A DNA stretch of 64,000 nt from an uncultured Planctomycetota bacterium. Its GTDB lineage: Bacteria; Planctomycetota; Phycisphaerae; UBA1845; UTPLA1. Below, piece by piece: positions 17,193-26,798 of this stretch (positions within the stretch are counted from its first letter, which is position 1; every line of letters begins with the position of its first letter). The translations under genes were made by a program, and so were the position numbers. The DNA lies in the NCBI GenBank assembly GCA_900696465.1, contig CAADGE010000023.1:124001-188000 (forward strand). The letters run 5' to 3'. The notes beneath the pieces are model-generated. The model made no database searches and had not been told where the DNA came from. It saw only the letters and a program-made list of their open reading frames with translations.

Positions 17193-18530
17193 ATGACGCT
17201 GATGATGAGCGTCTCGGGTGTGCGAGGGATCATCGGGGAGACGATGACCCCGGAGCTGGCCGCCGGCATCGGTGCGGCCTACGGTACGTTTCTGGGCGGC
17301 GGAACCGTCGTGCTGGGCATGGACTCGCGTCCTTCCGGCGAGATGGTCGAGTCGGCGGTCAAGAGCGGGCTCCTGGCCGCCGGGTGCCATGTTGTCGAGT
17401 TGGGTATCGTCACCACGCCGGGGACTGCGCTGATGGTGACACAGCGGCGAGCCCGCGGCGGCATCGTTGTGACCGCCAGCCATAACCCGATCGAGTGGAA
17501 CGGAATCAAGCTGCTGACAAGTCAGGGGCGAGCGCCGTCCGCGAATACGGCCGAAGAGGTTTTCTCCCTCTATCGAGATCAGCGTGCCCGTTACCAGGGC
17601 GTCGATCGGATCGGGCGTCTTGAACGGGACCTGAGCACGAACGATCAACACGTGGCGGCCGTGCTGCGCGTGGTGGATGCAGCGGCCATCCGCCGCCGCC
17701 AGCTTCGAGTCGTGCTCGACAGCGTCAACGGTGCCGGCGGGGCCAGCGGGCGCATGCTGCTCGAGTATCTCGGATGCAAGGTCACGCACGTTCACGCTGA
17801 GCCGACCGGACAATTCACCCATCCGCCGGAACCGACTGCGGAGAATCTCAAGGGCCTGTGCGAGATCGTCTCGAAGCAAGGCGCCGACATCGGATTTGCC
17901 CAGGACCCGGACGCTGATCGACTGGCCATCGTGGACAACACCGGACGCTACATCGGCGAGGAATATACTCTGGCACTGGCAGCGAAGTTCGTTCTCGGAA
18001 AGACACCCGGCGCGGCTGCGGCGAATCTTTCCACCTCGCGGATTATCGACGACATCGCCCGCGCCGCAGGTTCGGGCTGCATCGTTCATCGGACAGCCGT
18101 GGGCGAGGCCAACGTGGCCGACGCGATCGCGGCGCATCGGTGTGTGATCGGCGGTGAGGGCAACGGCGGGGTGATCGATCCGCGTGTGGTCATGGTGCGC
18201 GACAGTCTGGCGTCGATGGGGCTGGTACTCAACCTGCTGGCGGAAGACTGGCGACCGCTCTCGGCGATCGTGGATGAGCTGCCGCGGTACGTGATGGTGA
18301 AGGTAAAGTACGAAATGGACCGCAAGCAGATAGATACCTGGCTGCAGCGCATACGCCTCGATCCGCACGGCGGAAAGACCAACGATTCCGACGGACTGCG
18401 TATCGACTGGCCGGACGGCTGGGTACATGTGCGGCCGTCCAACACGGAGCCGATTGCCCGGGTAATTGCCGAGGGGCCGGATGAGGAATCGGCACGAACA
18501 CTGGTAAAGCGGGTTGCAGATTTGCGATGA
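17193..18530 (+). CDS. glmM: Phosphohexomutase, GlmM/ManB-like
   Basis: A 445-residue alpha-D-phosphohexomutase. In the cell-wall context it probably isomerises glucosamine-6-phosphate to glucosamine-1-phosphate for UDP-GlcNAc. The phosphoserine loop TASHNPIEWNGIK has the active serine at about residue 96. The Mg loop DPDADRLAI, the sugar-ring loop GEGNGGVIDP and the phosphate-binding loop RPSNTEPIARV are all present in order. The variant GEGNGG (rather than GEESGH) is common to GlmM/phosphomannomutase branches, so a phosphomannomutase role is the alternative. Its stop overlaps the start of the EVE gene (ATGA). Confidence 0.85.
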   Translation: MTLMMSVSGVRGIIGETMTPELAAGIGAAYGTFLGGGTVVLGMDSRPSGEMVESAVKSGLLAAGCHVVELGIVTTPGTALMVTQRRARGGIVVTASHNPIEWNGIKLLTSQGRAPSANTAEEVFSLYRDQRARYQGVDRIGRLERDLSTNDQHVAAVLRVVDAAAIRRRQLRVVLDSVNGAGGASGRMLLEYLGCKVTHVHAEPTGQFTHPPEPTAENLKGLCEIVSKQGADIGFAQDPDADRLAIVDNTGRYIGEEYTLALAAKFVLGKTPGAAAANLSTSRIIDDIARAAGSGCIVHRTAVGEANVADAIAAHRCVIGGEGNGGVIDPRVVMVRDSLASMGLVLNLLAEDWRPLSAIVDELPRYVMVKVKYEMDRKQIDTWLQRIRLDPHGGKTNDSDGLRIDWPDGWVHVRPSNTEPIARVIAEGPDEESARTLVKRVADLR

Positions 18531-18994
18531 AGAAGCCCGCCTGCTGGCTGATGAAAACGGAGCCGGAGACGTACTCGATCGACGATCTGGCGCGAGACGG
18601 ACGCACCTGCTGGGAGGGCGTCCGTAATTATCAAGCACGCAACTATCTGCGCGACGAGATGAAAGTGGGCGATCTCGTGCTGATCTATCATTCCAACGCT
18701 TCACCGCCGTGCGTCGCCGGTGTGGCCAGGGTCGTCCGCTCTGCCTACCCTGACCCGACGGTGCTGGATCGAAGGAGTCCTTACCATGATCCCAAGGCGA
18801 CAGAGGATAACCCGATTTGGATGATGGTGGATCTGGCCTTCGAGGAGAAGTTCGCTCAGTTCGTCACGCTCGACGCACTCAAGAAGGATAAGTCGCTCAC
18901 CGACATGCTTGTCCTGAAGCGCGGGCAGCGATTGTCCATCATGCCCGTCTCAGCGACTCATTTCGAAGGTGTCCGATCGATGGGCAAGAGATAA
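18527..18994 (+). CDS. EVE domain protein
   Basis: A 155-residue protein made of one EVE domain, a PUA-like fold related to YTH readers and thought to bind modified bases. It begins CWLMKTEPETYSIDDLARDG, continues WEGVRNYQARNYLRDEMKVG and DLVLIYHSNASPP, and ends with LVLKRGQRLSIMPV, the standard family line-up. Its ATG overlaps the glmM stop by four bases. The usual length is 135-160 residues. The substrate base is unknown. Confidence 0.92.
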   Translation: MKKPACWLMKTEPETYSIDDLARDGRTCWEGVRNYQARNYLRDEMKVGDLVLIYHSNASPPCVAGVARVVRSAYPDPTVLDRRSPYHDPKATEDNPIWMMVDLAFEEKFAQFVTLDALKKDKSLTDMLVLKRGQRLSIMPVSATHFEGVRSMGKR

Positions 18995-19100
18995 CCGGCA
19001 TCCTACTTACATTGCGCCGTCCCTGCTGAATTCGCAGCCGCATGGGTGCCTCCTGACTGCCCATGACGCACTTGACACATCTGCGGTAAACTCCGCAGTG

Positions 19101-21386
19101 ATGAAGGACGACGCGACGGAACTTGAAACCAGCCAAGTCGGCACGGCTGTAAAGGCAGCCGAATCGAACACGGGCGACGGGCCGTCCGCGACCGGCAGCA
19201 CCAGCGCTCCAACCGCATCGGGCCATGCGGGGGCTGCGACTTCTCCGTCGCCGGTAACGATCGCAGCGGGTGAACGCTTTCGCGCACCGTCACGCCTCGT
19301 TGGGGCACAGTCGAAGATTGAGAGCGGCCGTGCGCTGCTCCTGCTGACGGCGTTGTCGCTGCTGCTGTGCTGCCTGATCTTTCCTGATATCGGCTGGTGG
19401 CCGCTGGCGTACGTCGCACTGGTTCCATGGCTGGTCGCGGTTTGCACGGCGCGTCGGGCGAAGCTGGTCTATTTCACGAGTCTGCTGCTGGGGCTTGGCT
19501 ACTTCCTCATCAATATCCGCTGGCTGATTCCAGTAACCTTGCCGGGCTACTTCGCCCTGTGCTTTTACTATGCAGTCTTTTTTCCACTCGCCGCGTGGCC
19601 GATCCGCCACATGTACCAGCGTCACGGGGTCTCGGTGGCCCTGACTGCCCCGATTGTGTGGGTGGCCACGGAGTACCTCCGCTCCATCGGACCGCTTGCT
19701 TTTCCGTGGCTTCTGATAGGTCATTCGCAGTATCAGTTTCTCACGCTTATTCAGATCAGCGATCTGGTCGGCGCGTACGGGGTGAGTTTTCTCGTGGTGA
19801 TGGTCAGCGGCTGGATCACCGATCTGCTCATCCAGCCCATCCTGATCTGGCGGAGCGACCAGGCCACGCGACTGCCACTTGGAACACTCACCACGCTGAC
19901 GCTTGTGCTGGGGGCGCTTATCTACGGCAGCGCACAATCATCGCGTCGGTACTTCGTCCCCGGCCCGAAGATCAGCATCGTGCAGCACGATTTTCCACTT
20001 TACGTCGATCTCGAGCAGGCCGCGCGAACCTCGCAGGATTCAATCCTGCAGGGCTACCTCGAACTGACGCGTCAGGCGGCTGAGACACGATCGGACCTGA
20101 TCCTGCTGCCGGAAGCGGCCATGTACGGGTCTATCAACACACAGTTCATCGAGGCCACGCCCGATGATCTCGCTGAGATGCAGCGCCGGCGATACCCGCC
20201 CACGTATCAGGATGGCTTTCTGCTCTGGCTTCAGGGACACAGCCGTCGAGTACGCGACAGCTTTCAGGCGATCGCCGATGCATCCGGCGTGCCGATCGTG
20301 CTTGGTTCGTCAGCCATGGAGTGGAAGCCGACGGCCATTCCACCGCGGGTCGATGCCTACAATTCGGCCTTTCTGTTGATGCCCGGCGAAAAGAAGCCCG
20401 TGGCGCGATACGACAAGATTCATCTCGTGCTGTTCGGCGAGTATGTGCCGTTTCGTTTCTCGCACCGCTGGCTGTATGAATGGCTCAACGGCATCACGCC
20501 CTGGGGGCGGATGGGCATTGAGTACTCGCTTTCGCCGGGATCGCAGTACACGGTGTTTGAGTTTCCCGCGGCCTCGCAGGAAGGGCGACGTTATCGCGCC
20601 GCAACGCCTATCTGCTACGAGGAAATTATCCCGTACATTACGCGCGATTTTGTGCGCGGTGACCAGGCCGACGCCGATCGCAAGAACATCGACCTGCTGC
20701 TGTCGATCAGCAACGACGGCTGGTTTCTGCACTCCGCCGAGCTGGAGCAGCATCTGGCCGGCGCGGTTTTCCGTGCCGTGGAGAACCGCATCGCCATTGC
20801 CCGCAGCGTGAACACCGGGGCCAGCGCGATCATTCATCCCAATGGGAAGATTCACGATCGCGTCTCCTTTCCGACGAATCGACTCCAAGCAGTGGACAAT
20901 CTTGCCGGCTCGATGAATCGATTGCATGAGTTTCTCCTCCGACTCCACGAACTCGTCGAACTGCCGGAGAAGTACACTCCCCTTCGGCAGGAGGTGGGTC
21001 GCTTTGTGGCCATGGATATCCGCAAGGATCTGCAGGAGCTCGGCAACGAGTACCTGTTCATCGCTGAGCGACTGGAGCGGATGACCGTCTCACTTGGCGG
21101 GATCAACCCGGAGCAACGTGCTCGGGCCGTCGCCGATCTGAAGAGCCAGGTTGAGCATGATCTGGACACGATCGAGCGATGGAAGTCAAAGCCCCACACG
21201 GCGCCCGGTTTTCGAACATCGCAGATTCAGTGCGATCCACGAATCACGCTCTATACCCGATGGGGTGACTGGTTCGCCCAGGGCACCGTCGCCCTCCTGG
21301 GCATGATGCTTTTGGACTGGTTCCTGCGTAGAATCTGGCGCGCACGGACGCACCATCGTCACAGGGAGGTCGTGGCAGATGCATGA
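19101..21386 (+). CDS. lnt: Apolipoprotein N-acyltransferase with an extra C-terminal helical insert
   Basis: Lnt transfers the third acyl chain to the N-terminal cysteine of lipoproteins in the inner membrane. The 761-residue frame starts at ATG 19101. Residues 1-70 are low complexity. A block of membrane helices (about 75-285) precedes the nitrilase domain. Its triad is present: Glu338 in LLPEAAMYG, Lys439 in YDKIHLVLFGEYVPF and Cys505 in TPICYEEIIP. Between ASAIIHPNGKI (about 573) and ITLYTRWGDWF (about 710) lies an extra charged, mostly helical segment of roughly 115 residues. This and the leader explain why it is some 250 residues longer than typical Lnt. A last membrane helix follows. 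Confidence 0.9.
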   Translation: MKDDATELETSQVGTAVKAAESNTGDGPSATGSTSAPTASGHAGAATSPSPVTIAAGERFRAPSRLVGAQSKIESGRALLLLTALSLLLCCLIFPDIGWWPLAYVALVPWLVAVCTARRAKLVYFTSLLLGLGYFLINIRWLIPVTLPGYFALCFYYAVFFPLAAWPIRHMYQRHGVSVALTAPIVWVATEYLRSIGPLAFPWLLIGHSQYQFLTLIQISDLVGAYGVSFLVVMVSGWITDLLIQPILIWRSDQATRLPLGTLTTLTLVLGALIYGSAQSSRRYFVPGPKISIVQHDFPLYVDLEQAARTSQDSILQGYLELTRQAAETRSDLILLPEAAMYGSINTQFIEATPDDLAEMQRRRYPPTYQDGFLLWLQGHSRRVRDSFQAIADASGVPIVLGSSAMEWKPTAIPPRVDAYNSAFLLMPGEKKPVARYDKIHLVLFGEYVPFRFSHRWLYEWLNGITPWGRMGIEYSLSPGSQYTVFEFPAASQEGRRYRAATPICYEEIIPYITRDFVRGDQADADRKNIDLLLSISNDGWFLHSAELEQHLAGAVFRAVENRIAIARSVNTGASAIIHPNGKIHDRVSFPTNRLQAVDNLAGSMNRLHEFLLRLHELVELPEKYTPLRQEVGRFVAMDIRKDLQELGNEYLFIAERLERMTVSLGGINPEQRARAVADLKSQVEHDLDTIERWKSKPHTAPGFRTSQIQCDPRITLYTRWGDWFAQGTVALLGMMLLDWFLRRIWRARTHHRHREVVADA

Positions 21387-22551
21387 TGCAAAGAGACTCG
21401 TCAAGGAATACGACGCCGGCCGGCAAGCGATACTCGCTCACTTTCGTACCGCAGTAAAGCGCTGCCTCGCATCCGCGCGAAGCAAACGCGCGTGTTTCCT
21501 CTTCCTCCTTCTGATGATCTCACCGATCGGTTGTGTCTCCCCGCAGCGAGAGACGATCTCGCAAGAACAGGCCGTGAGCTTTCGCGAGGATGCGATTGCC
21601 TTTCTCTGCAAAGCCGCCCTTTCAGACGAGCCATTGCTGCGGATGCAGGCCATCGAGGCCTTTCAGGATGTCGCGCCCCGCGAAGGGATCGCCTACCTCG
21701 GAGAAAACCTCCGCAACGGATACTCTGGCATTCGCTTCGCGGCCCTGATGGCCCTGGGGACCATCGGCGATGCGAACTTCATTGAGCAGATACGCACCAG
21801 CGCCGAGACCTCCGACGCCAACGTGCGCATCGCGGCGATTTACGCGCTCCATCGACTCGGCGATCGCCGGCGCACCGGGGAATTGGCAGAGATGCTTCTG
21901 AAAAGCCCGGATGCCCGCATCCGTGCGAATGCCGCGCTGGCAATCGGCCGACTGGCAGAACCGCAATCCGCAAAAGTCCTGCACATGGCCCTGCCGCGTG
22001 AGAAGAAAGATGTCGTCAAGATGCAGATTCTCGAGGCGCTGGCCATGCTGGGCGACACGAACGGGATCGAGCGCCTCAGCTTCTACGGCTACAGCGCGGT
22101 TCCGGATCAGGCGGCACTTTCTTTGATGTTTCTCGCCAATGCCCGTCCGGCGGAGGCCGAGGAACTTTTCCGATATCGCCTCGACGTGGCGGATCATCCC
22201 GAGATCAAGCTTCAGGCGGCGCGCGGGCTGGGTCGGCTCGGTTATGACAGCGGCATGGACACGGCCCTGGCATACCTTTTCTTCAATTCGCCCGACCGCA
22301 AACGTCAGAACGACCCACCGGAGCAACAGATCGTCCGCATCCGTGCCCTATCAGCGCTGGCGCTGGAAGCAATCGGCCGACCTGACGCACTTGGTCCGCT
22401 GCGCCGAGCGTTCGATCAACCGGGTCAGCCCGATCTGGTTCGCATTGCAATTGCCCGAGCGGCGATCTGGATCATCGACCATCGACCGGATTCGCCGCGG
22501 CTGAACCATGCCACGCGCCGGGCGTCGGCCGAGCCGGAAGAATTGCCATGA
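21379..22551 (+). CDS. HEAT-repeat lipoprotein
   Basis: A 390-residue protein starting inside the last bases of lnt. A basic N-terminus leads to a hydrophobic segment CFLFLLLMISPIGC with a lipobox cysteine. The rest is a superhelix of HEAT/PBS-lyase-type repeats, for example LRMQAIEAFQDVAPREGIAY, IRFAALMALGTIGDANFIEQ, VRIAAIYALHRLGDRRRT and IRANAALAIGRLAEPQSAKV. The protein probably acts as a binding scaffold at the membrane. It lies where mreC would be expected, between lnt and mreD, but shows no likeness to MreC. Confidence 0.75.
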   Translation: MHDAKRLVKEYDAGRQAILAHFRTAVKRCLASARSKRACFLFLLLMISPIGCVSPQRETISQEQAVSFREDAIAFLCKAALSDEPLLRMQAIEAFQDVAPREGIAYLGENLRNGYSGIRFAALMALGTIGDANFIEQIRTSAETSDANVRIAAIYALHRLGDRRRTGELAEMLLKSPDARIRANAALAIGRLAEPQSAKVLHMALPREKKDVVKMQILEALAMLGDTNGIERLSFYGYSAVPDQAALSLMFLANARPAEAEELFRYRLDVADHPEIKLQAARGLGRLGYDSGMDTALAYLFFNSPDRKRQNDPPEQQIVRIRALSALALEAIGRPDALGPLRRAFDQPGQPDLVRIAIARAAIWIIDHRPDSPRLNHATRRASAEPEELP

Positions 22552-22667
22552 ACACAATGACCCGCGAGATGAAATCAACGTAGACAGTTTGATGACTGAT
22601 CCGGATATCGACGGCGGCGGGGGTGCGGCTATCCGCCATCGAGCCGGCCGAACCCATCGACCGAAAG

Positions 22668-23195
22668 ATGCGCTGGATTACCTTTGCCATCGTGGTGTAT
22701 CTGATCCTGGCGCTGCAGGGCGCGGTCGCGCCCTACCTGGCCCTGCACACTGTCTGGCCGGACTTTCTGGTGATCGTCGGCGTCTATTTTGCCCTGACAG
22801 CCCGGGCGCCGGATGCGATGCTCGCCTGCTGGATCATCGGACTGATGACGGACCTGGCAAGTCTCAGCTATGGCAACAGATCCAACATCGGCATCCACGC
22901 GCTGTGCTTCGGACTGCTCGCCGTCGGCATTGTTCGAATCCGTGACTTGACCTTCCGCGAGAGCATCTGGAGCCAACTTTTCTACACGTTCACCGTCAAG
23001 CTGCTGCTGGCGTCGGCCGTCGGGCTTTACATGCTGTATTCGATCGGCGCGCTGGATCGATTCGGCGAGGTCTTCAACCGGAGTTTCTACGAGGCGGTCT
23101 ATACGGCAGCCCTGGCCCCGTACGGTCACTGGCTGTTGCGACAGTTTCGCGGTCCGCTCGGCATTACCGCTGTTGAACGATGGGGAGTAAGATAG
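22668..23195 (+). CDS. mreD: Rod-shape protein MreD-like
   Basis: A 175-residue protein from ATG 22668. The frame is also open to a GTG at 22623, which would add 15 hydrophilic residues. Five or six membrane helices are visible: ITFAIVVYLILALQGAVAPY, VWPDFLVIVGVYFALTA, ALCFGLLAVGIVRI, LFYTFTVKLLLASAVGLYML, and a last one near LAPYGHWLLRQF. WPDFLVIVGVYFAL and the conserved WIIGLMTDL correspond to MreD positions. The next genes are PBP2 and RodA, the usual elongasome partners, which carries the call. No mreB or mreC is present. Confidence 0.72.
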   Translation: MRWITFAIVVYLILALQGAVAPYLALHTVWPDFLVIVGVYFALTARAPDAMLACWIIGLMTDLASLSYGNRSNIGIHALCFGLLAVGIVRIRDLTFRESIWSQLFYTFTVKLLLASAVGLYMLYSIGALDRFGEVFNRSFYEAVYTAALAPYGHWLLRQFRGPLGITAVERWGVR

Positions 23196-23297
23196 ACGTT
23201 CGTTGATCAACCGCGGCGTTGATATGAAATCATCCGTGGATCCGACGGTGACTTCTCGTCGGCTGCGCCTGCAAACCACCAACCCCCGATCACTGCT

Positions 23298-25505
23298 GTG
23301 TTCGAGCGTCGTCTCAAGATCATCCTGGCCATCCCGATCCTCTGCAGTGCAGCCATTGTCTGGCGTCTGTACGAGCTTCAGATTGTCCGGGGACCCGATT
23401 TCGTCGAGCGAATGGATACCGCCCTGCTTGCACCGAGGACGTTTCTGCCGCCGCTCCGCGGTCAAATCCGCGATCGCTACGGGCGAACGCTCGTCTCCGA
23501 CGAACCGGCGCACGACGTGACGATCCACTACGGCGCTCTCAGTATGAACGAGGCGTTCCTGTCGCGCGTCGCGGCCGTCCTGCGGCGCCAGGACCCTGCG
23601 CTGGCCACGGCCGACGCCTACACCCTGCAGCATGAAGTGCACCAGCGTATCGCACGGATGTGGCTGACCCTTGAGCGTGTCAGCGGCGTCCCACTGATGG
23701 AGCTGCGCCGCCGTCGCGACGGAATCTGTCGCTCCGTCGAAAATCTACGACTTCACATCTGGGAGGCGCGAAAGCGACAGGGCTTCGATGAGCCGGTCGC
23801 AAAACTGCGCCTGCGCGAGGAGGACCAGTTTCATCCGATTCTCTACGACGTGCCGCCTGCTGTGCGCACCCGCATTGAGATTGAGCTGTCGAACCTGCCC
23901 CTTGTGCGAATCGAGCCGTCCGTCCGCCGAGTCTGGCAGCCCGAGGCCCAATCGCTCTGTCATGTTCTGGGCCGTCTCGGGCAGGTCTCAAGCGAGCAGA
24001 TTGAAAACGACCCCTGGGGACAGGATCGACTCGCCGGCTACCGGCCGGGCGATCTGGTCGGCGTCGCCGGCGTGGAGCGCCTGGGAGAAGCGATGCTCCG
24101 AGGAAAGCGCGGCTACGAGGAGCGTTATCTGGACGGTCGGATTCGAAGCGCCGCACCGCCGATCGACGGGCTTGACGTACAACTGACGATCGATCTCGAT
24201 TTGCAGCAGCGTGTCACGGATATTCTCGTCGACGCCGTTGCCGCTCAGCCGCCTTCCACCGGCGCAAGCTGTGTCCTGATCGACGTTGAATCCCGGGAAG
24301 TCGTCGCCATGGTCAGCGTGCCGACGTTCGACCCGGAACAGCTGCGGACGGATTACGCCCGCCTACGTGATGATACCCGCCATGTACCGCTGCGATTCCG
24401 GGCGGTCGGCGAGGAGTACCAGCCCGGATCGATCCTCAAACCGGTCTCGCTCCTGGCGGGACTGGCGGCTGATGTGACCAGTCCCGCACAGACGGTTTTC
24501 TGCGACGGCTCCTTCATTCCAGGGTCATCTAAATGGCACTGCTGGACGCACTGGCGCGGCATGGCCGGGCACGGCGACATCCGCGCAGAGGAGGCCATCC
24601 AGCACAGTTGTAATGTTTACTTCTACTGGCTGGGTCAGAAACTCGGTGCCGCTCGCCTGACGGGCTTTTATCGCTCGTTTCTCTTCGGGCCTGTCGGCAC
24701 CGGAAGCGCGAAAGAAGCAACGGCGACAGATGCGGGGAAGATCCGCCGCGGAACCGGGCTGATTGAGGAGCGCAGCGGCATCATTCCGGATCGGGCCTGG
24801 ATTCGACAACATGCCCGCCGCGACTTCCGCCCGGCGGACGGCCGCAATTACTCGATCGGCCAGGGCGAGATTCAGATCACGCCGCTGCAGGCCGCGGAGA
24901 TCTTCGCGACGCTCGCGGCAGGCCATTACCGCGAATCGACCCTGATCGCCAACGATCACCGCGAGCGACCTGCGCTGACCATACCCGGCGTCGAGCCGGG
25001 CGACTGGACACTTGTCCGTCGCGGTCTTTTTCGCTGCGTCAACGAGGAAGGCGGCACGGCGTACAAGTATGTACACATGCACGAGGTCGATATCTGCGGC
25101 AAGACCGGCAGCGCTCAGTGCGTGCCTCGCGTGACCCGCCGCCGCTACACCTTCGAGCTGGCCGACGGTACGACGAAATCCATCGTCGCACCAACGATCG
25201 AAGCGGCACGCGAGGCGCTCGAGGTCCCTGCGATGATGAAGCCGGTACGCCGGGAGATCGTCGAGACCTGGCCGCCGCGTCATCCGGACAAGGGCGAAGT
25301 TCCCACGCATGCATGGTTTGCTGGATACGCCCCGTACGACAAGCCGTCGATCGCGATGGCCGTGGTCATCGAATACGGCGGCGGCGGTGGAGCGACGGCC
25401 GGCCCGGCAGCCCGTGCGATCTTTGAGGAACTGCTTCGCAGTCCGCGCGGTTATCTGACATCGAAGTCCATGCGATCACCGCGAATGACGAGTGCCCGAC
25501 CATGA
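23298..25505 (+). CDS. mrdA: Penicillin-binding protein 2 (elongasome transpeptidase)
   Basis: Cross-links peptidoglycan in the periplasm during side-wall growth. 735 residues from GTG 23298. An N-terminal anchor helix (IILAIPILCSAAIVWRLYEL) and the class B dimerisation segment (PLRGQIRDRYGRTLVSDEP) precede the transpeptidase. The active Ser is at about 378 in QPGSILKPVS (SxxK), with SCN at about 437-439 and KTG at about 602-604 (DICGKTGSAQ). The stop overlaps the rodA start (ATGA). An Arg-rich region between about 130 and 270 is somewhat longer than in Escherichia coli. Confidence 0.93.
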   Translation: MFERRLKIILAIPILCSAAIVWRLYELQIVRGPDFVERMDTALLAPRTFLPPLRGQIRDRYGRTLVSDEPAHDVTIHYGALSMNEAFLSRVAAVLRRQDPALATADAYTLQHEVHQRIARMWLTLERVSGVPLMELRRRRDGICRSVENLRLHIWEARKRQGFDEPVAKLRLREEDQFHPILYDVPPAVRTRIEIELSNLPLVRIEPSVRRVWQPEAQSLCHVLGRLGQVSSEQIENDPWGQDRLAGYRPGDLVGVAGVERLGEAMLRGKRGYEERYLDGRIRSAAPPIDGLDVQLTIDLDLQQRVTDILVDAVAAQPPSTGASCVLIDVESREVVAMVSVPTFDPEQLRTDYARLRDDTRHVPLRFRAVGEEYQPGSILKPVSLLAGLAADVTSPAQTVFCDGSFIPGSSKWHCWTHWRGMAGHGDIRAEEAIQHSCNVYFYWLGQKLGAARLTGFYRSFLFGPVGTGSAKEATATDAGKIRRGTGLIEERSGIIPDRAWIRQHARRDFRPADGRNYSIGQGEIQITPLQAAEIFATLAAGHYRESTLIANDHRERPALTIPGVEPGDWTLVRRGLFRCVNEEGGTAYKYVHMHEVDICGKTGSAQCVPRVTRRRYTFELADGTTKSIVAPTIEAAREALEVPAMMKPVRREIVETWPPRHPDKGEVPTHAWFAGYAPYDKPSIAMAVVIEYGGGGGATAGPAARAIFEELLRSPRGYLTSKSMRSPRMTSARP

Positions 25506-26680
25506 CGCGCAGCCACACGCCTCTGCTACCGGCCATCGGATGGCCGATTCTGCTGTCCGCCCTGATGCTGACGGCCCTCGGTCTGCTGGGTGTATATGCA
25601 GCGGAGGTCGACGCGGAAGGACCGGCCGTACAGACGACCCGGCAGGCGATTTACCTGGTCGTCGGTGTCATTGGACTGTTGGCGATACAGGCCGCGGCCT
25701 ATCGTCGACTCGGGCGATGGTCGTATTTCATGTTTGGCGTGACATTGGTCTTGCTGGTCCTGCTTGTCGTGGCGCGATACGTCCCGATGGCACCACTGAT
25801 CACGGCACGACGGAGCACCTACCGCTGGATCGACCTGGGGCCGGTGAGTTTTCAGGTTTCTGAATATGCCAAGGTCGTGTTCATCCTCGCCCTCGCGTAC
25901 TACCTGCGCTTCCGCACGAATTACCGAACACTTTCAGGCCTGCTGGTGCCCTTCGTGATGACGCTGGTTCCGCTCGGGCTGATTCTCAAAGAGCCGGACC
26001 TGGGTACGAGTCTGCTGCTGCTGCCTACGCTCTTCGTCATGCTTTTCGTCGCCGGCGCGAAGAAGCGGCATCTCGCTTCGATCGTGGCGCTCGGTCTGGT
26101 GGCCGCTCCGGCCTTTTATTTCTCGCCGCTGATGAATGAGTATCAGCGTGACCGCATTCGCGCTGTCTTCCGACAGGACGAGACCGACGAGAAGTGGCGT
26201 CTGAACGCCGGCTATCAGCTCAATCAATCCAAAATCGCCCTCGGCAGCGGCGGGCTGACCGGTCAGGGCTTCGCCTATGGCGCCTTCTTCAAGCATGATC
26301 TTCTGCCCGAGGAGCACAACGACTTCATCTTTGCCGTCATCGGCCATCAATGGGGCTTCGCCGGCTGCATGGGAGTGCTGGCGTGTTACCTGGTCATCAT
26401 CGGCTGCGGACTGACGATCGCCAGCATGACCACCGACCCGCTCGGGCGGCTGCTCGCCGTCGGCGTCTGCGTGCTCATCGCCGCGCAGGCGATCATCAAC
26501 ATCGGCATGACGGTCGGTCTGATGCCGATCACCGGAATGACGCTGCCGTTCGTCAGCATGGGCGGCAGCGGTCTGGTGGCCAACTACCTCGCGATCGGCT
26601 TGCTCATCGACGTGGGCCGCCGACGTCCGATCGACATGGGCCCGAAGCCATTTGAGTTTGATGACGAAGATACCTGGTAA
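25502..26680 (+). CDS. rodA: SEDS peptidoglycan glycosyltransferase RodA
   Basis: Polymerises lipid II glycan strands together with PBP2. 392 residues with about ten membrane helices. Family motifs include RSTYRWIDLGPVSFQVSEYAK, LKEPDLGTSLLLLPT (with the conserved Asp), AFFKHDLLPEEHNDFIFAV and PFVSMGGSGLVANYLAIG. The first ATG overlaps the PBP2 stop. Together mreD, PBP2 and rodA form a compact elongation operon. Confidence 0.93.
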   Translation: MTRSHTPLLPAIGWPILLSALMLTALGLLGVYAAEVDAEGPAVQTTRQAIYLVVGVIGLLAIQAAAYRRLGRWSYFMFGVTLVLLVLLVVARYVPMAPLITARRSTYRWIDLGPVSFQVSEYAKVVFILALAYYLRFRTNYRTLSGLLVPFVMTLVPLGLILKEPDLGTSLLLLPTLFVMLFVAGAKKRHLASIVALGLVAAPAFYFSPLMNEYQRDRIRAVFRQDETDEKWRLNAGYQLNQSKIALGSGGLTGQGFAYGAFFKHDLLPEEHNDFIFAVIGHQWGFAGCMGVLACYLVIIGCGLTIASMTTDPLGRLLAVGVCVLIAAQAIINIGMTVGLMPITGMTLPFVSMGGSGLVANYLAIGLLIDVGRRRPIDMGPKPFEFDDEDTW

Positions 26681-26727
26681 GGGAAAAGGACTGCTGTCAA
26701 TGATGCAGTGAGAAAACACCCAAATTT

Positions 26728-26757
26728 TTGACAATCGGATGCGCGAAACGATATGCT
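26728..26757 (+). promoter_or_regulatory. Probable sigma-70 promoter for mntA/hepT
   Basis: A perfect -35 TTGACA at 26728-26733 is followed by an 18-base spacer and TATGCT at 26752-26757. This lies 42 bases ahead of the mntA ATG. Confidence 0.5.
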
Positions 26758-26798
26758 TGAAAGAGTCAGCGAGTACAATGAGGCAGAGCGACTAAGTC

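Noticed and set aside
17127-18704. A 525-codon minus-strand frame opposite the GlmM-like gene
   Set aside because: Antisense to all the phosphohexomutase motifs; no family features of its own.
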